From Luminiphilus sp. (GTDB taxonomy: Bacteria > Pseudomonadota > Gammaproteobacteria > Pseudomonadales > Halieaceae), in contig JAHEJH010000015.1 of the NCBI GenBank assembly GCA_024638905.1, positions 1-19,012 on the forward strand: a stretch of DNA of 19,012 bases, given 5' to 3'. How positions within the stretch are numbered: position 1 is the stretch's first letter; each line of letters begins with the position of its first letter. A program made the translations under genes and the position numbers. Positions 1-7,873 of this stretch are shown piece after piece. The notes beneath the pieces are model-generated. The model saw nothing but the letters and a program-made list of their open reading frames with translations, did not search any database and was not told the origin of the DNA.

Positions 1-136
1 GGTTGAGGGATGTGGGTTGAAGCCCCCAAAAGAGCCCAAGCCAGATGACGAGTCAGCGGCACCGAGCGCGGAGACTGAGGCAAAGACCGACGCAACGGCT
101 CAGGCCGAGACAGACAACGCCCCGTCGGACGCGTGA
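1..136 (+). CDS. C-terminal part of a small LptM/YifL-like lipoprotein (cut by left edge)
   Basis: An open frame enters from the left edge (reading from base 2) and stops with TGA at 134-136. The 44 visible residues begin VEGCGLKPPKEP and continue as an Ala/Glu/Thr/Asp-rich tail without predicted structure. The GCGLK-P core resembles the lipidated Cys and following residues of LptM (YifL), the small lipoprotein that assists LptD maturation in enterobacteria, where the sequence reads GCGLKGPLY. If so, Cys4 of the visible part is the lipidated residue and nearly the whole mature protein is seen. The Glu two residues before the Cys is unusual for a lipobox, and the signal peptide lies outside the window, so this is a family-style call only. 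It ends 79 bases before cinA on the same strand. Confidence 0.5.
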   Translation, partial: VEGCGLKPPKEPKPDDESAAPSAETEAKTDATAQAETDNAPSDA

Positions 137-215
137 CGCATCAGAGCCCGCCCGTTTTTAGACAGACGCGCTATCCTGCCCACCCAACGTCTCTAACCAG
201 TAACCTCCATTACCC

Positions 216-1484
216 ATGAACCCCACCGATATTCACCTGCTGCTCACCGGTGACGAACTGATGAGCGGGGACACCGTCGATAGCAACTCATCGATGATTG
301 CCCAGTCGCTGGCGGCGTTCGGCCACGGCGTCGCCGAGAAAGTGACGCTGGGGGACGACCGGGCGCGGTTGGTCGCTGCCCTGCAACGGGCAGCCGGCAC
401 GGCGCGCATCCTGATCATGAACGGCGGGCTGGGTCCCACCCAGGATGACCTGACTGCCGAGCTGGTGGCAGCGGCAGCGGACGTCGAACTGGTACTCCAC
501 CCCGAGGCCGACAAACATGTACGGGACTGGTGCGCGGCGCGCAGCATCGAACCCAATGACGCCAACCTGAAGCAGGCCTGGCTCCCGGAAGGGGCAGCCA
601 TTATTCATAACCCGCGCGGTAGCGCCGTCGGTTTTGCGATGGACGTAGGCGGCACGCTGATTTTGACCACCCCCGGCGTGCCGGGGGAATTGCGCGCGAT
701 GCTACCCGAAGTCTGTGAGCGGATCGTTGCCACCATTGGCGGTGGAGAGAGCCACCGGGTACGACTGCAAACCTTTGGCATCGGCGAATCCACCGCCCAG
801 GCCAGAATCGACGAGGACAGTGAGCACTGGCCAGAGGATGTGGTGCTCGGCTTTCGGGCGGGCATGCCGCAGCTGGAAATCAAACTCACCGCCGCGTCGG
901 CCTCACCCGAGGTGGACCAATGTCGTCACACACTGGAGCGACTGATCGGCGATCACATCATTGGCGAGGACGACGTCACGCTCGCAGGCGCCTTACAACA
1001 GGTGCTGCGCGAGCAAGGCAAAAAGATGGTCACGGCGGAGTCCTGCACCGGCGGATTGATCGCCGCCATGTTGACCGCCGAGCCAGGCTCCTCCGCCGTC
1101 TTTGAGGCGGGCTTTGTCACCTACGCCAACTCCATCAAACACTCAGTGCTGGGGGTTGATAACACCACGCTCGAAACCGAGGGCGCAGTGAGCGAGCCCG
1201 TGGTGCGGCAAATGCTGAGCGGGGCGCTGGAGAGATCTGGTGCCGATATTGGTGTTGCCGTCTCGGGTATCGCCGGTCCCGATGGCGGCACTGAGGAGAA
1301 ACCCGTGGGCACCGTGTGGCTGGCCTGGGGCACGACTGGCGATATGCATACGCTAAAAACTGTGCTCCCCACTGACCGCGCCATGTTTCAAAAACTGGTC
1401 GCCGCGGCGGGGCTCGATTTAATTCGGCGCCAGCTCCTCGGGCTACCCAAACTGCCTCACTATTTCAGCCGCCGGGCCATCTAG
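216..1484 (+). CDS. cinA: CinA family protein: MoCF-like domain plus nicotinamide-nucleotide amidohydrolase
   Basis: This 422-residue protein has the full-length two-domain CinA layout. The N-terminal part (about 5-170) is a molybdopterin-binding/MoaB-like domain with GGLGPTQDD at 70-78. A linker domain follows, and the C-terminal part (about 255-410) is the PncC-type amidohydrolase, with AESCTGG at 274-280, Y303 and K308 in TYANSIK, and SGIAGPDGG at 350-358. In characterised relatives the C-terminal domain deamidates NMN to nicotinate mononucleotide in cytoplasmic pyridine-nucleotide recycling, and the N-terminal domain is linked to ADP-ribose pyrophosphatase activity in some bacteria. The ATG at 216 gives the expected N terminus (IHLLLTGDELMSGD); no strong Shine-Dalgarno is visible. 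It converges with pdxH with only 15 bases between the stop codons and no obvious terminator hairpin. Confidence 0.95.
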   Translation: MNPTDIHLLLTGDELMSGDTVDSNSSMIAQSLAAFGHGVAEKVTLGDDRARLVAALQRAAGTARILIMNGGLGPTQDDLTAELVAAAADVELVLHPEADKHVRDWCAARSIEPNDANLKQAWLPEGAAIIHNPRGSAVGFAMDVGGTLILTTPGVPGELRAMLPEVCERIVATIGGGESHRVRLQTFGIGESTAQARIDEDSEHWPEDVVLGFRAGMPQLEIKLTAASASPEVDQCRHTLERLIGDHIIGEDDVTLAGALQQVLREQGKKMVTAESCTGGLIAAMLTAEPGSSAVFEAGFVTYANSIKHSVLGVDNTTLETEGAVSEPVVRQMLSGALERSGADIGVAVSGIAGPDGGTEEKPVGTVWLAWGTTGDMHTLKTVLPTDRAMFQKLVAAAGLDLIRRQLLGLPKLPHYFSRRAI

Positions 1485-1499
1485 GGATGTAGGAGCACC

Positions 1500-2138
1500 T
1501 TAGGGCTGCAGGCGCGTCACCCGCCAGCTTTCGCTATCGGCGCGGGTGTAACGAAAGCGATCATGCAGTCTGTTCTCACCGCCCTGCCAGAACTCCCAAG
1601 TGATCGGAACCAATCGATAACCACCCCAGTGCGGGGGTCGGGGAATCTCACCCTCACCAAAGCGGGCGCTGACATCCACCAGCTGTTGCATCAGCGCCTC
1701 TCGATTCTCTATCTCCTGACTCTGCGATGACGCCCAGGCCCCCAACTGGCTGTCGCGAGGGCGCGATGCAAAGTAGGCGTCGGACTCTGCCTCACTGACT
1801 CCCTCAACTGCACCGCTCACCGATACCTGCCGGTCGAGTTCATTCCAGGGGAACAGCATCGAGGCCTGATCGCAGTCAGCGAGCGCCGCCGCTTTGCCAC
1901 TTTGGTAGTTGGTGTAGAACACCAAGCCACGTTCGTCGACTCCCTTCATCAGCACCATACGCTGGCACATCGTGAGGTCAGGTTGGCGGGTGGCCAGTAC
2001 ACAGGCCGTGGGATCCGCAAGACCCGCCGCTATGGCCTGATCCTGCCACGCCACAAACTGCGCCATGGGGTCCTCTGCGAGGTCTGCGCGCCGCAAGCCG
2101 CCTAATGTGTACTGCCGTCTGTGGTCGCTGAAGCGCAT
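1500..2138 (-). CDS. pdxH: Pyridoxamine/pyridoxine 5'-phosphate oxidase
   Basis: PdxH is the FMN-dependent enzyme that oxidises PNP or PMP to pyridoxal 5'-phosphate, the last step of vitamin B6 synthesis and salvage. The 212-residue product matches the usual 210-220 length and aligns from end to end with E. coli PdxH: RRQYTLGGLRRADL (7-20), QRMVLMKG and FYTN (FMN region), SRPRDSQLGAW, and the C-terminal EFWQGG-NRLHDRF block with R190 and H192, equivalent to the substrate-binding Arg197 and His199. The Lys of the E. coli YTKGGL motif is Leu here. The frame stays open upstream to 2222, but the ATG at 2138 is preferred because it puts the conserved RRxYT motif at the usual distance from the start. 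It is divergent from the gamma-glutamyltransferase gene. Confidence 0.95.
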   Translation of the reverse strand: MRFSDHRRQYTLGGLRRADLAEDPMAQFVAWQDQAIAAGLADPTACVLATRQPDLTMCQRMVLMKGVDERGLVFYTNYQSGKAAALADCDQASMLFPWNELDRQVSVSGAVEGVSEAESDAYFASRPRDSQLGAWASSQSQEIENREALMQQLVDVSARFGEGEIPRPPHWGGYRLVPITWEFWQGGENRLHDRFRYTRADSESWRVTRLQP

Positions 2139-2284
2139 CGCATCTCGTTGAGTAAAAACACCGTAGAAAGTGTAGCGCAGGTGTCTGCCCTTGAGGCCAA
2201 AGCCTGTGGTAGCCTCACGCACCTTTTTGGCGCGCGGTGCGTATACACCCGCAATAATGGATCGCCAAACAGGGCTCAGAACTC

Positions 2285-2290
2285 AGGAAG
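2285..2290 (+). promoter_or_regulatory. Shine-Dalgarno site that fixes the ggt start
   Basis: AGGAAG lies 4 bases before the ATG at 2295. The frame is open further upstream to 2121, but only the 2295 start combines a ribosome binding site with a proper signal peptide. Confidence 0.65.
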
Positions 2291-2294
2291 CATC

Positions 2295-4073
2295 ATGTTA
2301 GCCAACACCATTATCACTCGCTTAACCCCCGCGCTCCTCACTGTTTGCGTGGTATTCGCGCTGGGCAACGTTCCCCTAAGCAGTGCCCAAAGCACCCTGC
2401 CTTCAATGCCCACAGCAGACGCGCCGATTATTGATTACCAGAACCGCTACCTCCCCGCCTATGGCCGCGCGGGGATGGTAGTGAGCCCGGAGAAGCTGGC
2501 CGGCGAGATTGGCCTCGATATGCTCAAGCAGGGCGGCAATGCCGTTGATGCAGCCGTGGCGACAGGGTTTGCGCTGGCCGTGACGCTTCCCCGAGCAGGC
2601 AACATTGGCGGCGGCGGCTTCATGCTGATTCATCTTGCCGAGACCGATGAACAGGTTTTTATCGACTACCGAGAGACCGCACCGGCCGCCGCAACGCGAG
2701 ACATGTTCCTGAAAGAGGACGGCTCTGTCGATCAGGCAAAAGCCTACTTCTCCCATCAGGCCGCAGGCGTACCGGGCACGGTAGCGGGCCTCGTTCACGC
2801 GCAGGAGCGCTACGGCAAGCTCTCACTCAAGGAAGTGATTCAACCGGCGATCGATCTCGCCAAAAAAGGGTTTGATACGCCGTTGGCTTTGCATATGAGC
2901 CTGAGCGCTCGCGCTGAGCGCCTCGCCAAAAACGAGGAGGCCAAGCGCATTTACCTACAAGGCAGTGACGCGGCGCCCTCCCCCGGCACGCTATTCCAAC
3001 AGGCCGATTTGGCGCGCACGCTGACTCGTATTCGTAACAAAGGCGCTGACGGCTTTTATACCGGCGAGACCGCCGCTTTGATTGCCAGTGACATGGCGGC
3101 CAATGATGGGCTGATCACCCAAGAGGATCTGGCCAATTACCGCGTGCTGGAGCGCCCGCCAGTCAGAGGCACCTTCCGTGACTTTGAGATTGTCTCGGCG
3201 GCACCGCCCTCTTCCGGCGGTATTCATATTCTGCAAATGCTCAATATCCTCGAGCCTTATCCACTGGAGTCCTATGGCCACAACAGCGCCGCCTACCTGC
3301 ACCGCGTAATCGAGAGCATGAAGCTGGCCTACGCCGACCGGAGCCGCTACCTCGGTGACCCGGACCAGACGGTGATTCCCATCGAGGCGCTGATCAGCAA
3401 AGACTACGCCGCCGAGCGACGCGAACTGATCACCCCGAACCAGGCCAAGACCCCGGATGAGATTGGCCCCGGTAACCCGGTACCGACAGAGAGCCCCGAC
3501 ACCACCCATTACTCGGTAGCCGATGCCGAGGGCAATGTGGTGGCCAACACGTACACGCTGAATTTCAGCTTCGGCTCCCACATTGTGGTGCCGGGTACGG
3601 GCATGCTGCTCAATAACGAGATGGACGACTTTGCCGCCAAAGCCGGCGCCGCCAACGCTTACGGCTTGGTGCAGGGCGAGGCCAATACCATCGCGCCGGG
3701 CAGACGACCCCTCTCCTCCATGACCCCCACGCTGGTATTCAAGGACGGTCAGCCCTGGCTGGCCGCGGGTAGCCCGGGTGGGTCGCTGATTATCACCACC
3801 GTGCTGCAAACACTCCTGAACGCCATGGTGTTTGATATGAACATCGCCACCGCGGTGGCGGCACCTCGAGTGCACAATCAGTGGATGCCCGATCGCACAT
3901 TGGTTGAGCCCGGTATTAGCGCTGACACCCAGCGACTGTTAGAGGAATGGGGTCACAACCTCAGCCCCACCCGCCGCACCATCGGCCGCTCCAACTCGCT
4001 GATGATCGACGAGGGCTGGATGCAGGGCTTTGCCGACATGCGCAGACCCGGTGGGCACGTGGCTACTGAATAG
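2295..4073 (+). CDS. ggt: Gamma-glutamyltransferase (exported, autoprocessing Ntn hydrolase)
   Basis: The enzyme cleaves gamma-glutamyl bonds of glutathione and related compounds, transferring the group to water or amino acids in the periplasm. The 592-residue precursor starts with a signal peptide (hydrophobic core about 13-30, likely cleavage after SSA at 31). The large-subunit region contains GNIGGGGFM (103-110) and DYRETAP, whose R126 matches the gamma-glutamyl carboxylate-binding Arg of E. coli Ggt. The small subunit should begin at Thr403 of DTTHYS, the autoprocessing nucleophile equivalent to E. coli Thr391. LLNNEMDDF, RRPLSSM and SPGGS, which line the active site in the family, follow. 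Length and motifs are complete, so it should be active. It converges with the thioesterase gene across a 28-base gap that shows no clear terminator. Confidence 0.95.
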   Translation: MLANTIITRLTPALLTVCVVFALGNVPLSSAQSTLPSMPTADAPIIDYQNRYLPAYGRAGMVVSPEKLAGEIGLDMLKQGGNAVDAAVATGFALAVTLPRAGNIGGGGFMLIHLAETDEQVFIDYRETAPAAATRDMFLKEDGSVDQAKAYFSHQAAGVPGTVAGLVHAQERYGKLSLKEVIQPAIDLAKKGFDTPLALHMSLSARAERLAKNEEAKRIYLQGSDAAPSPGTLFQQADLARTLTRIRNKGADGFYTGETAALIASDMAANDGLITQEDLANYRVLERPPVRGTFRDFEIVSAAPPSSGGIHILQMLNILEPYPLESYGHNSAAYLHRVIESMKLAYADRSRYLGDPDQTVIPIEALISKDYAAERRELITPNQAKTPDEIGPGNPVPTESPDTTHYSVADAEGNVVANTYTLNFSFGSHIVVPGTGMLLNNEMDDFAAKAGAANAYGLVQGEANTIAPGRRPLSSMTPTLVFKDGQPWLAAGSPGGSLIITTVLQTLLNAMVFDMNIATAVAAPRVHNQWMPDRTLVEPGISADTQRLLEEWGHNLSPTRRTIGRSNSLMIDEGWMQGFADMRRPGGHVATE

Positions 4074-4101
4074 TCACTGCATTCCCCTAGCTCAAAATAA
4101 A

Positions 4102-4896
4102 TCAGTCGCCCTTCGGCATCCGCACCTTGTAGGTCTGGCGAGCCATGGCAACCAAGTCACCATTCACATCCCAGATCTCGGTATCGGTCTCAGCCACGCC
4201 GCGGGTCACTTGACGGGTAATGTGCCGCGCAAGCAGCGGGCCCGCCGCAGGCTTGCGCCGCACCTGCACGGTGAGCTCCACCGTCGGCACCCACCCGTAA
4301 GCACCATAAATCGTGAAGATGGGCGGCGGCATGATGTCGGCAAACATCAAGAGATCAATGGGCTCCGGCGCAGCACCGTCTTTATGCGCCAGCCAGGCAA
4401 TAAACTCGCCCGAGTCATTGGTCTTGCCCTCGGTAAAGACTTCGGCGCCCTGCACCATGCGGAGATCGATGCTCTGGTGAATCTCGAGATGCGACATGGC
4501 GGGCGCGGCGACGTCATCGAAGGCAGGCACTTCGGGCGGCGCAACGTTGGTCCAATCCGGGCCGCTCAATCGATCGAGGTCGGTATAGGCCGCAGTGGCG
4601 CGGAGCTTGAGCTCACCCTCCTGGCGAAGATCGGCACTGGCAAAGTGGGTGCTGCGGGTCTCGGACAGTGACTCCACCGATACTTCCACCTGCCCTAACG
4701 CCACCGGCGCCAGATAAAACGCATTGATGCTCAGGGGATCAGGCTGATTCAGCGCTTCAGACAAGCTGCGGCCCACCAGCGCGAGCACATAGCCGCCGTT
4801 AGCTACCGAGCCAATCCGCCAGCCCCGATGCACCTCAGCCTGCCACCGCGAATTCCCCTGTGATGACACCGCGGTGTGGGATAAAAACTGACTCAT
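4102..4896 (-). CDS. Acyl-CoA thioesterase family protein (TesB-like double hotdog)
   Basis: This 264-residue cytoplasmic protein without a signal peptide fits the TesB-like, tandem-hotdog thioesterase family (4HBT_3 type). The N-terminal hotdog carries the helix motif RGWRIGSVANGGYVLAL at about 25-41, typical of these proteins. The C-terminal hotdog has GWVPTVELTVQVRRKPAAGP, then a segment ending ETDTEIWDVNGDLVAMARQTYKVR, the usual last strands. Such enzymes hydrolyse acyl-CoA to free acid and CoA, but the substrate cannot be read from the sequence. The start at 4896 has a good Shine-Dalgarno (AGGAG on the minus strand, 4902-4906). It is transcribed away from the large operon that begins at 5034, and nothing indicates a functional tie to it. 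Confidence 0.85.
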   Translation of the reverse strand: MSQFLSHTAVSSQGNSRWQAEVHRGWRIGSVANGGYVLALVGRSLSEALNQPDPLSINAFYLAPVALGQVEVSVESLSETRSTHFASADLRQEGELKLRATAAYTDLDRLSGPDWTNVAPPEVPAFDDVAAPAMSHLEIHQSIDLRMVQGAEVFTEGKTNDSGEFIAWLAHKDGAAPEPIDLLMFADIMPPPIFTIYGAYGWVPTVELTVQVRRKPAAGPLLARHITRQVTRGVAETDTEIWDVNGDLVAMARQTYKVRMPKGD

Positions 4897-4973
4897 ACTG
4901 CTCCTCTTTCCGCCTTGGCGGCCTTTGTCCGGTATCCGTTCAGGCGCATTGAACCGGACTTCCGCCCCTTAAG

Positions 4974-5002
4974 TGCTTTTTTTCGCTACATCGATCTATA
5001 CT
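4974..5002 (+). promoter_or_regulatory. Candidate sigma70-type promoter of the long operon
   Basis: TATACT at 4997-5002 matches the -10 consensus at five of six positions and lies in the 137-base divergent gap before the first operon gene. The -35 position (around 4974-4979, TGCTTT) is poor. Transcription would begin near 5009, giving a leader of about 25 bases. A weak -35 suggests low basal expression or an activator, but this is inference. Confidence 0.35.
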
Positions 5003-5022
5003 GATTGGCCGTATTACGCGCC

Positions 5023-5029
5023 GGAGAGG
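5023..5029 (+). promoter_or_regulatory. Shine-Dalgarno site supporting a TTG start
   Basis: GGAGAGG lies 4 bases before TTG at 5034. No ATG or GTG in this frame gives a better start, and the TTG start yields an Arg-rich n-region followed by a hydrophobic segment. Confidence 0.55.
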
Positions 5030-5033
5030 GATC

Positions 5034-6743
5034 TTGGCCCATACGCGCCGCCCGTCAGCGAGGCATGGATTGCCGCTACTGACCCTGATTTTGATTGGGG
5101 TCGGCCCGCTTATATCTGTTGCACAGAACCCGAGCGACGCCCCCGCCGAAACCGAAGCGGCGCCCATCGTAATCGATATGGCGGCGCCATTGGAGCCCGA
5201 GCGCGCACCCCCGGCCCCCACTGAGCCCAGTGCCCTGGGTGTGTACCGTAGCTACATCGAATCCATGGAGACCAACGCCGGTGCCTTCGCACCCGGCCTT
5301 ACCGAGCAGTTGCTGGGGCTGGGGCTTAACCTGCAGGCGCTGGATCGTCATGCCGAAGCGGCCAAGGTCCTGAAGCGTGGCGTGCACGTCAGTCGCGTCC
5401 AGTCGGGCCTCTACGCCGCCGACCAAATTCCACTGCTGCGCGCCGAGATCCGCAGCCATATCGCTTTGGGCCAGTTCGATGAGGCCGATGAGCATCAGCG
5501 CTATCTGGCGCGGGTCGAATCCGAGGCGCTGACCGGCACACCAGCCTCCATCGCCGCACTGATCGATCAGGGCGAGTGGGCCGAGCAGGCCTGGGACTTG
5601 CGTCTGGGCGATCAGGAGGCACACCCCGAGCATCTCGCGAGAAGCTGGGAGTACTACCGGCTTGCCTACAACCAGAGTACGCAGCTCTACGGCGAGCGAT
5701 CGCTAGAACTGTTGAAACCGCTAGAGGGCATGCTGCGCCTTCAGTACCGATTTGCCGACCTGCAAAGAGAGAATGCGAGCAACAGCGCGTTCGATGGCAC
5801 CAGCTACCGCCAAACCTCTGCGCTTGGCGGGGCCTACCGCCGAGGCGAAGCCGTGCTGTCGACCATATTTGGCCTTAAGATGGTGAATGGCTCGTCTGCC
5901 GGAGAGCAAGCCCGCGACCTGACAAGACTCGGTGATTGGGCGCGGTGGATGGGGCGCCGGTCCGATTCCCGCAGCTATTACGACAAAGCCTGGCGGCGCA
6001 TCACCCCACCGCCCGTTGTGCCTGAGGAACCCGAAGCCGCTGCCGCGTCCGAGCCGGCGGAGGATGGCACAACAGAAACGGCGCCTGGAGCCAAGGTAGC
6101 AATGAGCGACGCTGGTGCCGCCGACACGTCCCAAAATACTGCTGATGTCGATGCCTCCACAGATGGGGTAGCCGTCACCGAGTCGGAGCAACCGGCCGCT
6201 GTCGAGGCACAGGCGTCAGGCGTCGCAGAGGCCGGTGGCGAAGCACCCGCCGAGCAGGAAAGGGTCGCCCAGGCCTCACCGGCGACGGATACCGAACAGA
6301 GTGAAGAAGACACCTCGGTCATGGCGCTCCCCGAGGAACAACCGCCCGAGGACGATCCGGTGATGCGGGCAGCCCTTTTTGAGACTGCCACGCCGCTACC
6401 CGATATCGACACATTACGGCCACTGCCGCCCTTCCGCCGCGATGCCTCTGGCCCACTGGTGGTGCAGTTTCAGCTCAATGAGGCGGGAAAAATCACAGTA
6501 CTGGAACGCGTCACGGTCACTACGGTCACAGAATCAGAGTCCGCCGAGGGCGAGGAGGCTTCCGAGGACGCCAAGGCACCCCGAGTGGACAACGACCCTG
6601 CCGTGGACCGCCTCTTCCGCAAAATGCGGCGCACCCGGTTCCGGCCCAGATATGAGGAGGGCGTCGCCGTGGAGACTGGTATGATTGTGTGGTCTTTTGA
6701 TATGAACCCGGCCAGCGCGGAAGCGATCGCCCTGCAACCCTGA
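5034..6743 (+). CDS. Exported TPR-like protein with C-terminal TonB-like domain
   Basis: First gene of the operon, 569 residues from a TTG start. Residues 1-30 are a signal peptide or uncleaved anchor (RRPSARHG, then a Leu/Ile/Val-rich core; possible cleavage after SVA30). Residues about 85-320 are helical and TPR-like (for example HIALGQFDEADEHQRYL and a second set near 290-320). Residues 325-440 form an acidic Ala/Pro/Glu/Thr-rich, probably disordered linker. Residues about 473-556 fit a TonB C-terminal domain: GPLVVQFQLNEAGKI, then a long loop, RLFRKMRRTRFRPRYEEG and a final strand VETGMIVWSFDM. An anchor, a Pro/Glu-rich spacer and a TonB-like end domain recall TonB, although TonB lacks the inserted TPR part. 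A channel subunit of the ExbB/TolQ type in the same operon supports a role in energy-dependent envelope contact. Substrate and partner are unknown. Confidence 0.75.
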   Translation: MAHTRRPSARHGLPLLTLILIGVGPLISVAQNPSDAPAETEAAPIVIDMAAPLEPERAPPAPTEPSALGVYRSYIESMETNAGAFAPGLTEQLLGLGLNLQALDRHAEAAKVLKRGVHVSRVQSGLYAADQIPLLRAEIRSHIALGQFDEADEHQRYLARVESEALTGTPASIAALIDQGEWAEQAWDLRLGDQEAHPEHLARSWEYYRLAYNQSTQLYGERSLELLKPLEGMLRLQYRFADLQRENASNSAFDGTSYRQTSALGGAYRRGEAVLSTIFGLKMVNGSSAGEQARDLTRLGDWARWMGRRSDSRSYYDKAWRRITPPPVVPEEPEAAAASEPAEDGTTETAPGAKVAMSDAGAADTSQNTADVDASTDGVAVTESEQPAAVEAQASGVAEAGGEAPAEQERVAQASPATDTEQSEEDTSVMALPEEQPPEDDPVMRAALFETATPLPDIDTLRPLPPFRRDASGPLVVQFQLNEAGKITVLERVTVTTVTESESAEGEEASEDAKAPRVDNDPAVDRLFRKMRRTRFRPRYEEGVAVETGMIVWSFDMNPASAEAIALQP

Positions 6744-7873
6744 TGACCCCCATATTCCCCTCACGCTTTAACACAACCGCCTTGCTCCGCCCTTTGGCGG
6801 CCAGCGCGGTCGTTGCTGTAATGCTGGTATTGATGGGATGCCCCTCTGCCAGTACGCCGACCACGCCCTCGATACCGACTCCGCCGTCGTCTCCGTCAAG
6901 CTCAGGGGCATCATCACCGAGCTCAGGGGGTGCAAGCGGACCCAGCTCGCCGAGCTCGTCCAGCGGTAGTTCCGGATCCAGCAGCTCCAGCTCCTCTGGT
7001 AGCGCTGGCGGCGGTAGCCCAAGCGCCGGCGGGGGGAGCCCAAGCACTGGTGGTGGCAGTAGCGGCCCCGCTGGAGGGGGCATGCCCGGCAGTGAGCGCG
7101 GCGGTTCCTCTGCAAGCACGGGCAGCGGCAGCGATGCCGCGGGCACCGGCGCGGAGGCCGGAGATGGCGCCTCCAGCGAACCCGGCTTTGGCGATATGGC
7201 CGGTGGCGCTGACCTGCCCTCGATGGTCGATACCCTGCCCACCTTCGATGAAGACTATGGTTCGGAAGGTGACGGCAGTGGCGCCGAGGGTGGCTCACCC
7301 GAAGGCAGTGAAGAGGGGGCTGGCGGCACAGGCGACAGTGGACAGGTTGCGCAATCATCCGGCGCTCCAGGTGATGCTTCGGGTCAGCAAGGTCCGGGGA
7401 CCCGCGCCGGTGGCGGCATGGAATCAGACATGGGTGCCGGCGGCCCGATGACAGCAGCCGAGCAAGTCGCCATCCTCGACCGACAGCTTGAGGAAAGTAC
7501 TCGGGATTTCGACGGCATCATCTACGACGAAGAACAGCGCCAGCGAGAGGCGGCACGTGAGCGCGCTGCTCAGACTGCGCAGACCGCGGGTAGCGCGATA
7601 GATCCCACCGAATCTGAGGAACCCAATTTCGGTGGCGGGATGGCCAGCGCCGGTAGTGGCTCAGTGGGTGGAGGCATCGGCGGGCGCAGTGGCGCACCGC
7701 CTGCAGATGGCGCGAAGTACCCACCGCCACCGGATATCCCCAACGGCAATGACGACGACGTGGTGGCCCGCCAGCTCCGCGAGGCAGCGATGCGGGAGCC
7801 CGACCCAGCTATCCGCGAAAAGCTGTGGGCTGAATATCGCAAATACAAAGGCATTGCGGAGCCCGACGCATGA
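6743..7873 (+). CDS. Ser/Gly-rich low-complexity lipoprotein
   Basis: This 376-residue protein starts at an ATG overlapping the previous stop by one base (TGATG), so it should be translationally coupled. Residues 1-33 are a lipoprotein signal with lipobox LMGC and lipidation at Cys33; the following Pro is not an inner-membrane retention signal, so the outer membrane is expected. Residues 34 to about 130 are almost pure Ser/Gly/Pro/Ala, including an imperfect 21-base tandem repeat. An acidic Gly-rich stretch follows to about 230. Residues about 235-275 look like a charged helix (EQVAILDRQLEESTRDF and on). The last 50 residues contain PPPPDIPNGNDDDVVARQLREAAMREPDP and a helical end, which seem the most constrained part. 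I recognise no family; a flexible tether between the outer membrane and other operon products is a reasonable guess. Confidence 0.75.
   Translation: MTPIFPSRFNTTALLRPLAASAVVAVMLVLMGCPSASTPTTPSIPTPPSSPSSSGASSPSSGGASGPSSPSSSSGSSGSSSSSSSGSAGGGSPSAGGGSPSTGGGSSGPAGGGMPGSERGGSSASTGSGSDAAGTGAEAGDGASSEPGFGDMAGGADLPSMVDTLPTFDEDYGSEGDGSGAEGGSPEGSEEGAGGTGDSGQVAQSSGAPGDASGQQGPGTRAGGGMESDMGAGGPMTAAEQVAILDRQLEESTRDFDGIIYDEEQRQREAARERAAQTAQTAGSAIDPTESEEPNFGGGMASAGSGSVGGGIGGRSGAPPADGAKYPPPPDIPNGNDDDVVARQLREAAMREPDPAIREKLWAEYRKYKGIAEPDA
7004..7063 (+). repeat. Imperfect 21-base in-frame tandem repeat ([A/T]GGGSPS)
   Basis: Two 21-base units at 7004-7024 and 7025-7045 encode AGGGSPS twice; a shorter degenerate unit (TGGGSS) follows to 7063. 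The repeat lies inside the Ser/Gly linker of the lipoprotein at 6743-7873. Its unit length is a multiple of three, so copy changes would alter linker length without a frameshift. Confidence 0.7.

Noticed and set aside
1485..1499. Terminator between the convergent cinA and pdxH genes
   Set aside because: Only 15 bases separate the stops, and no stable GC stem with a T-run could be found there or in the 4074-4101 gap.
2139..2294. Divergent promoters for pdxH and ggt (for example TATACA at 2242-2247)
   Set aside because: Promoters must lie near here, but each -10-like hexamer lacks a matching -35 at suitable spacing, so no specific site can be defended.
2991..3875. Long antisense open frame (294 codons) inside the gamma-glutamyltransferase gene
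   Set aside because: Composition is His/Arg/Gly-rich as expected from reading GC-rich codons backwards; it has no domain and no ribosome binding site, and it conflicts with a clearly conserved gene.
4030..4671. Plus-strand open frame opposite the thioesterase gene
   Set aside because: It is the shadow of the conserved hotdog protein and starts inside the end of ggt; no family features.
6526..7242. Minus-strand Pro/Leu-rich open frame across the Ser/Gly lipoprotein
   Set aside because: It is a mirror of the low-complexity Ser/Gly codons and shows only repetitive Pro/Leu content.
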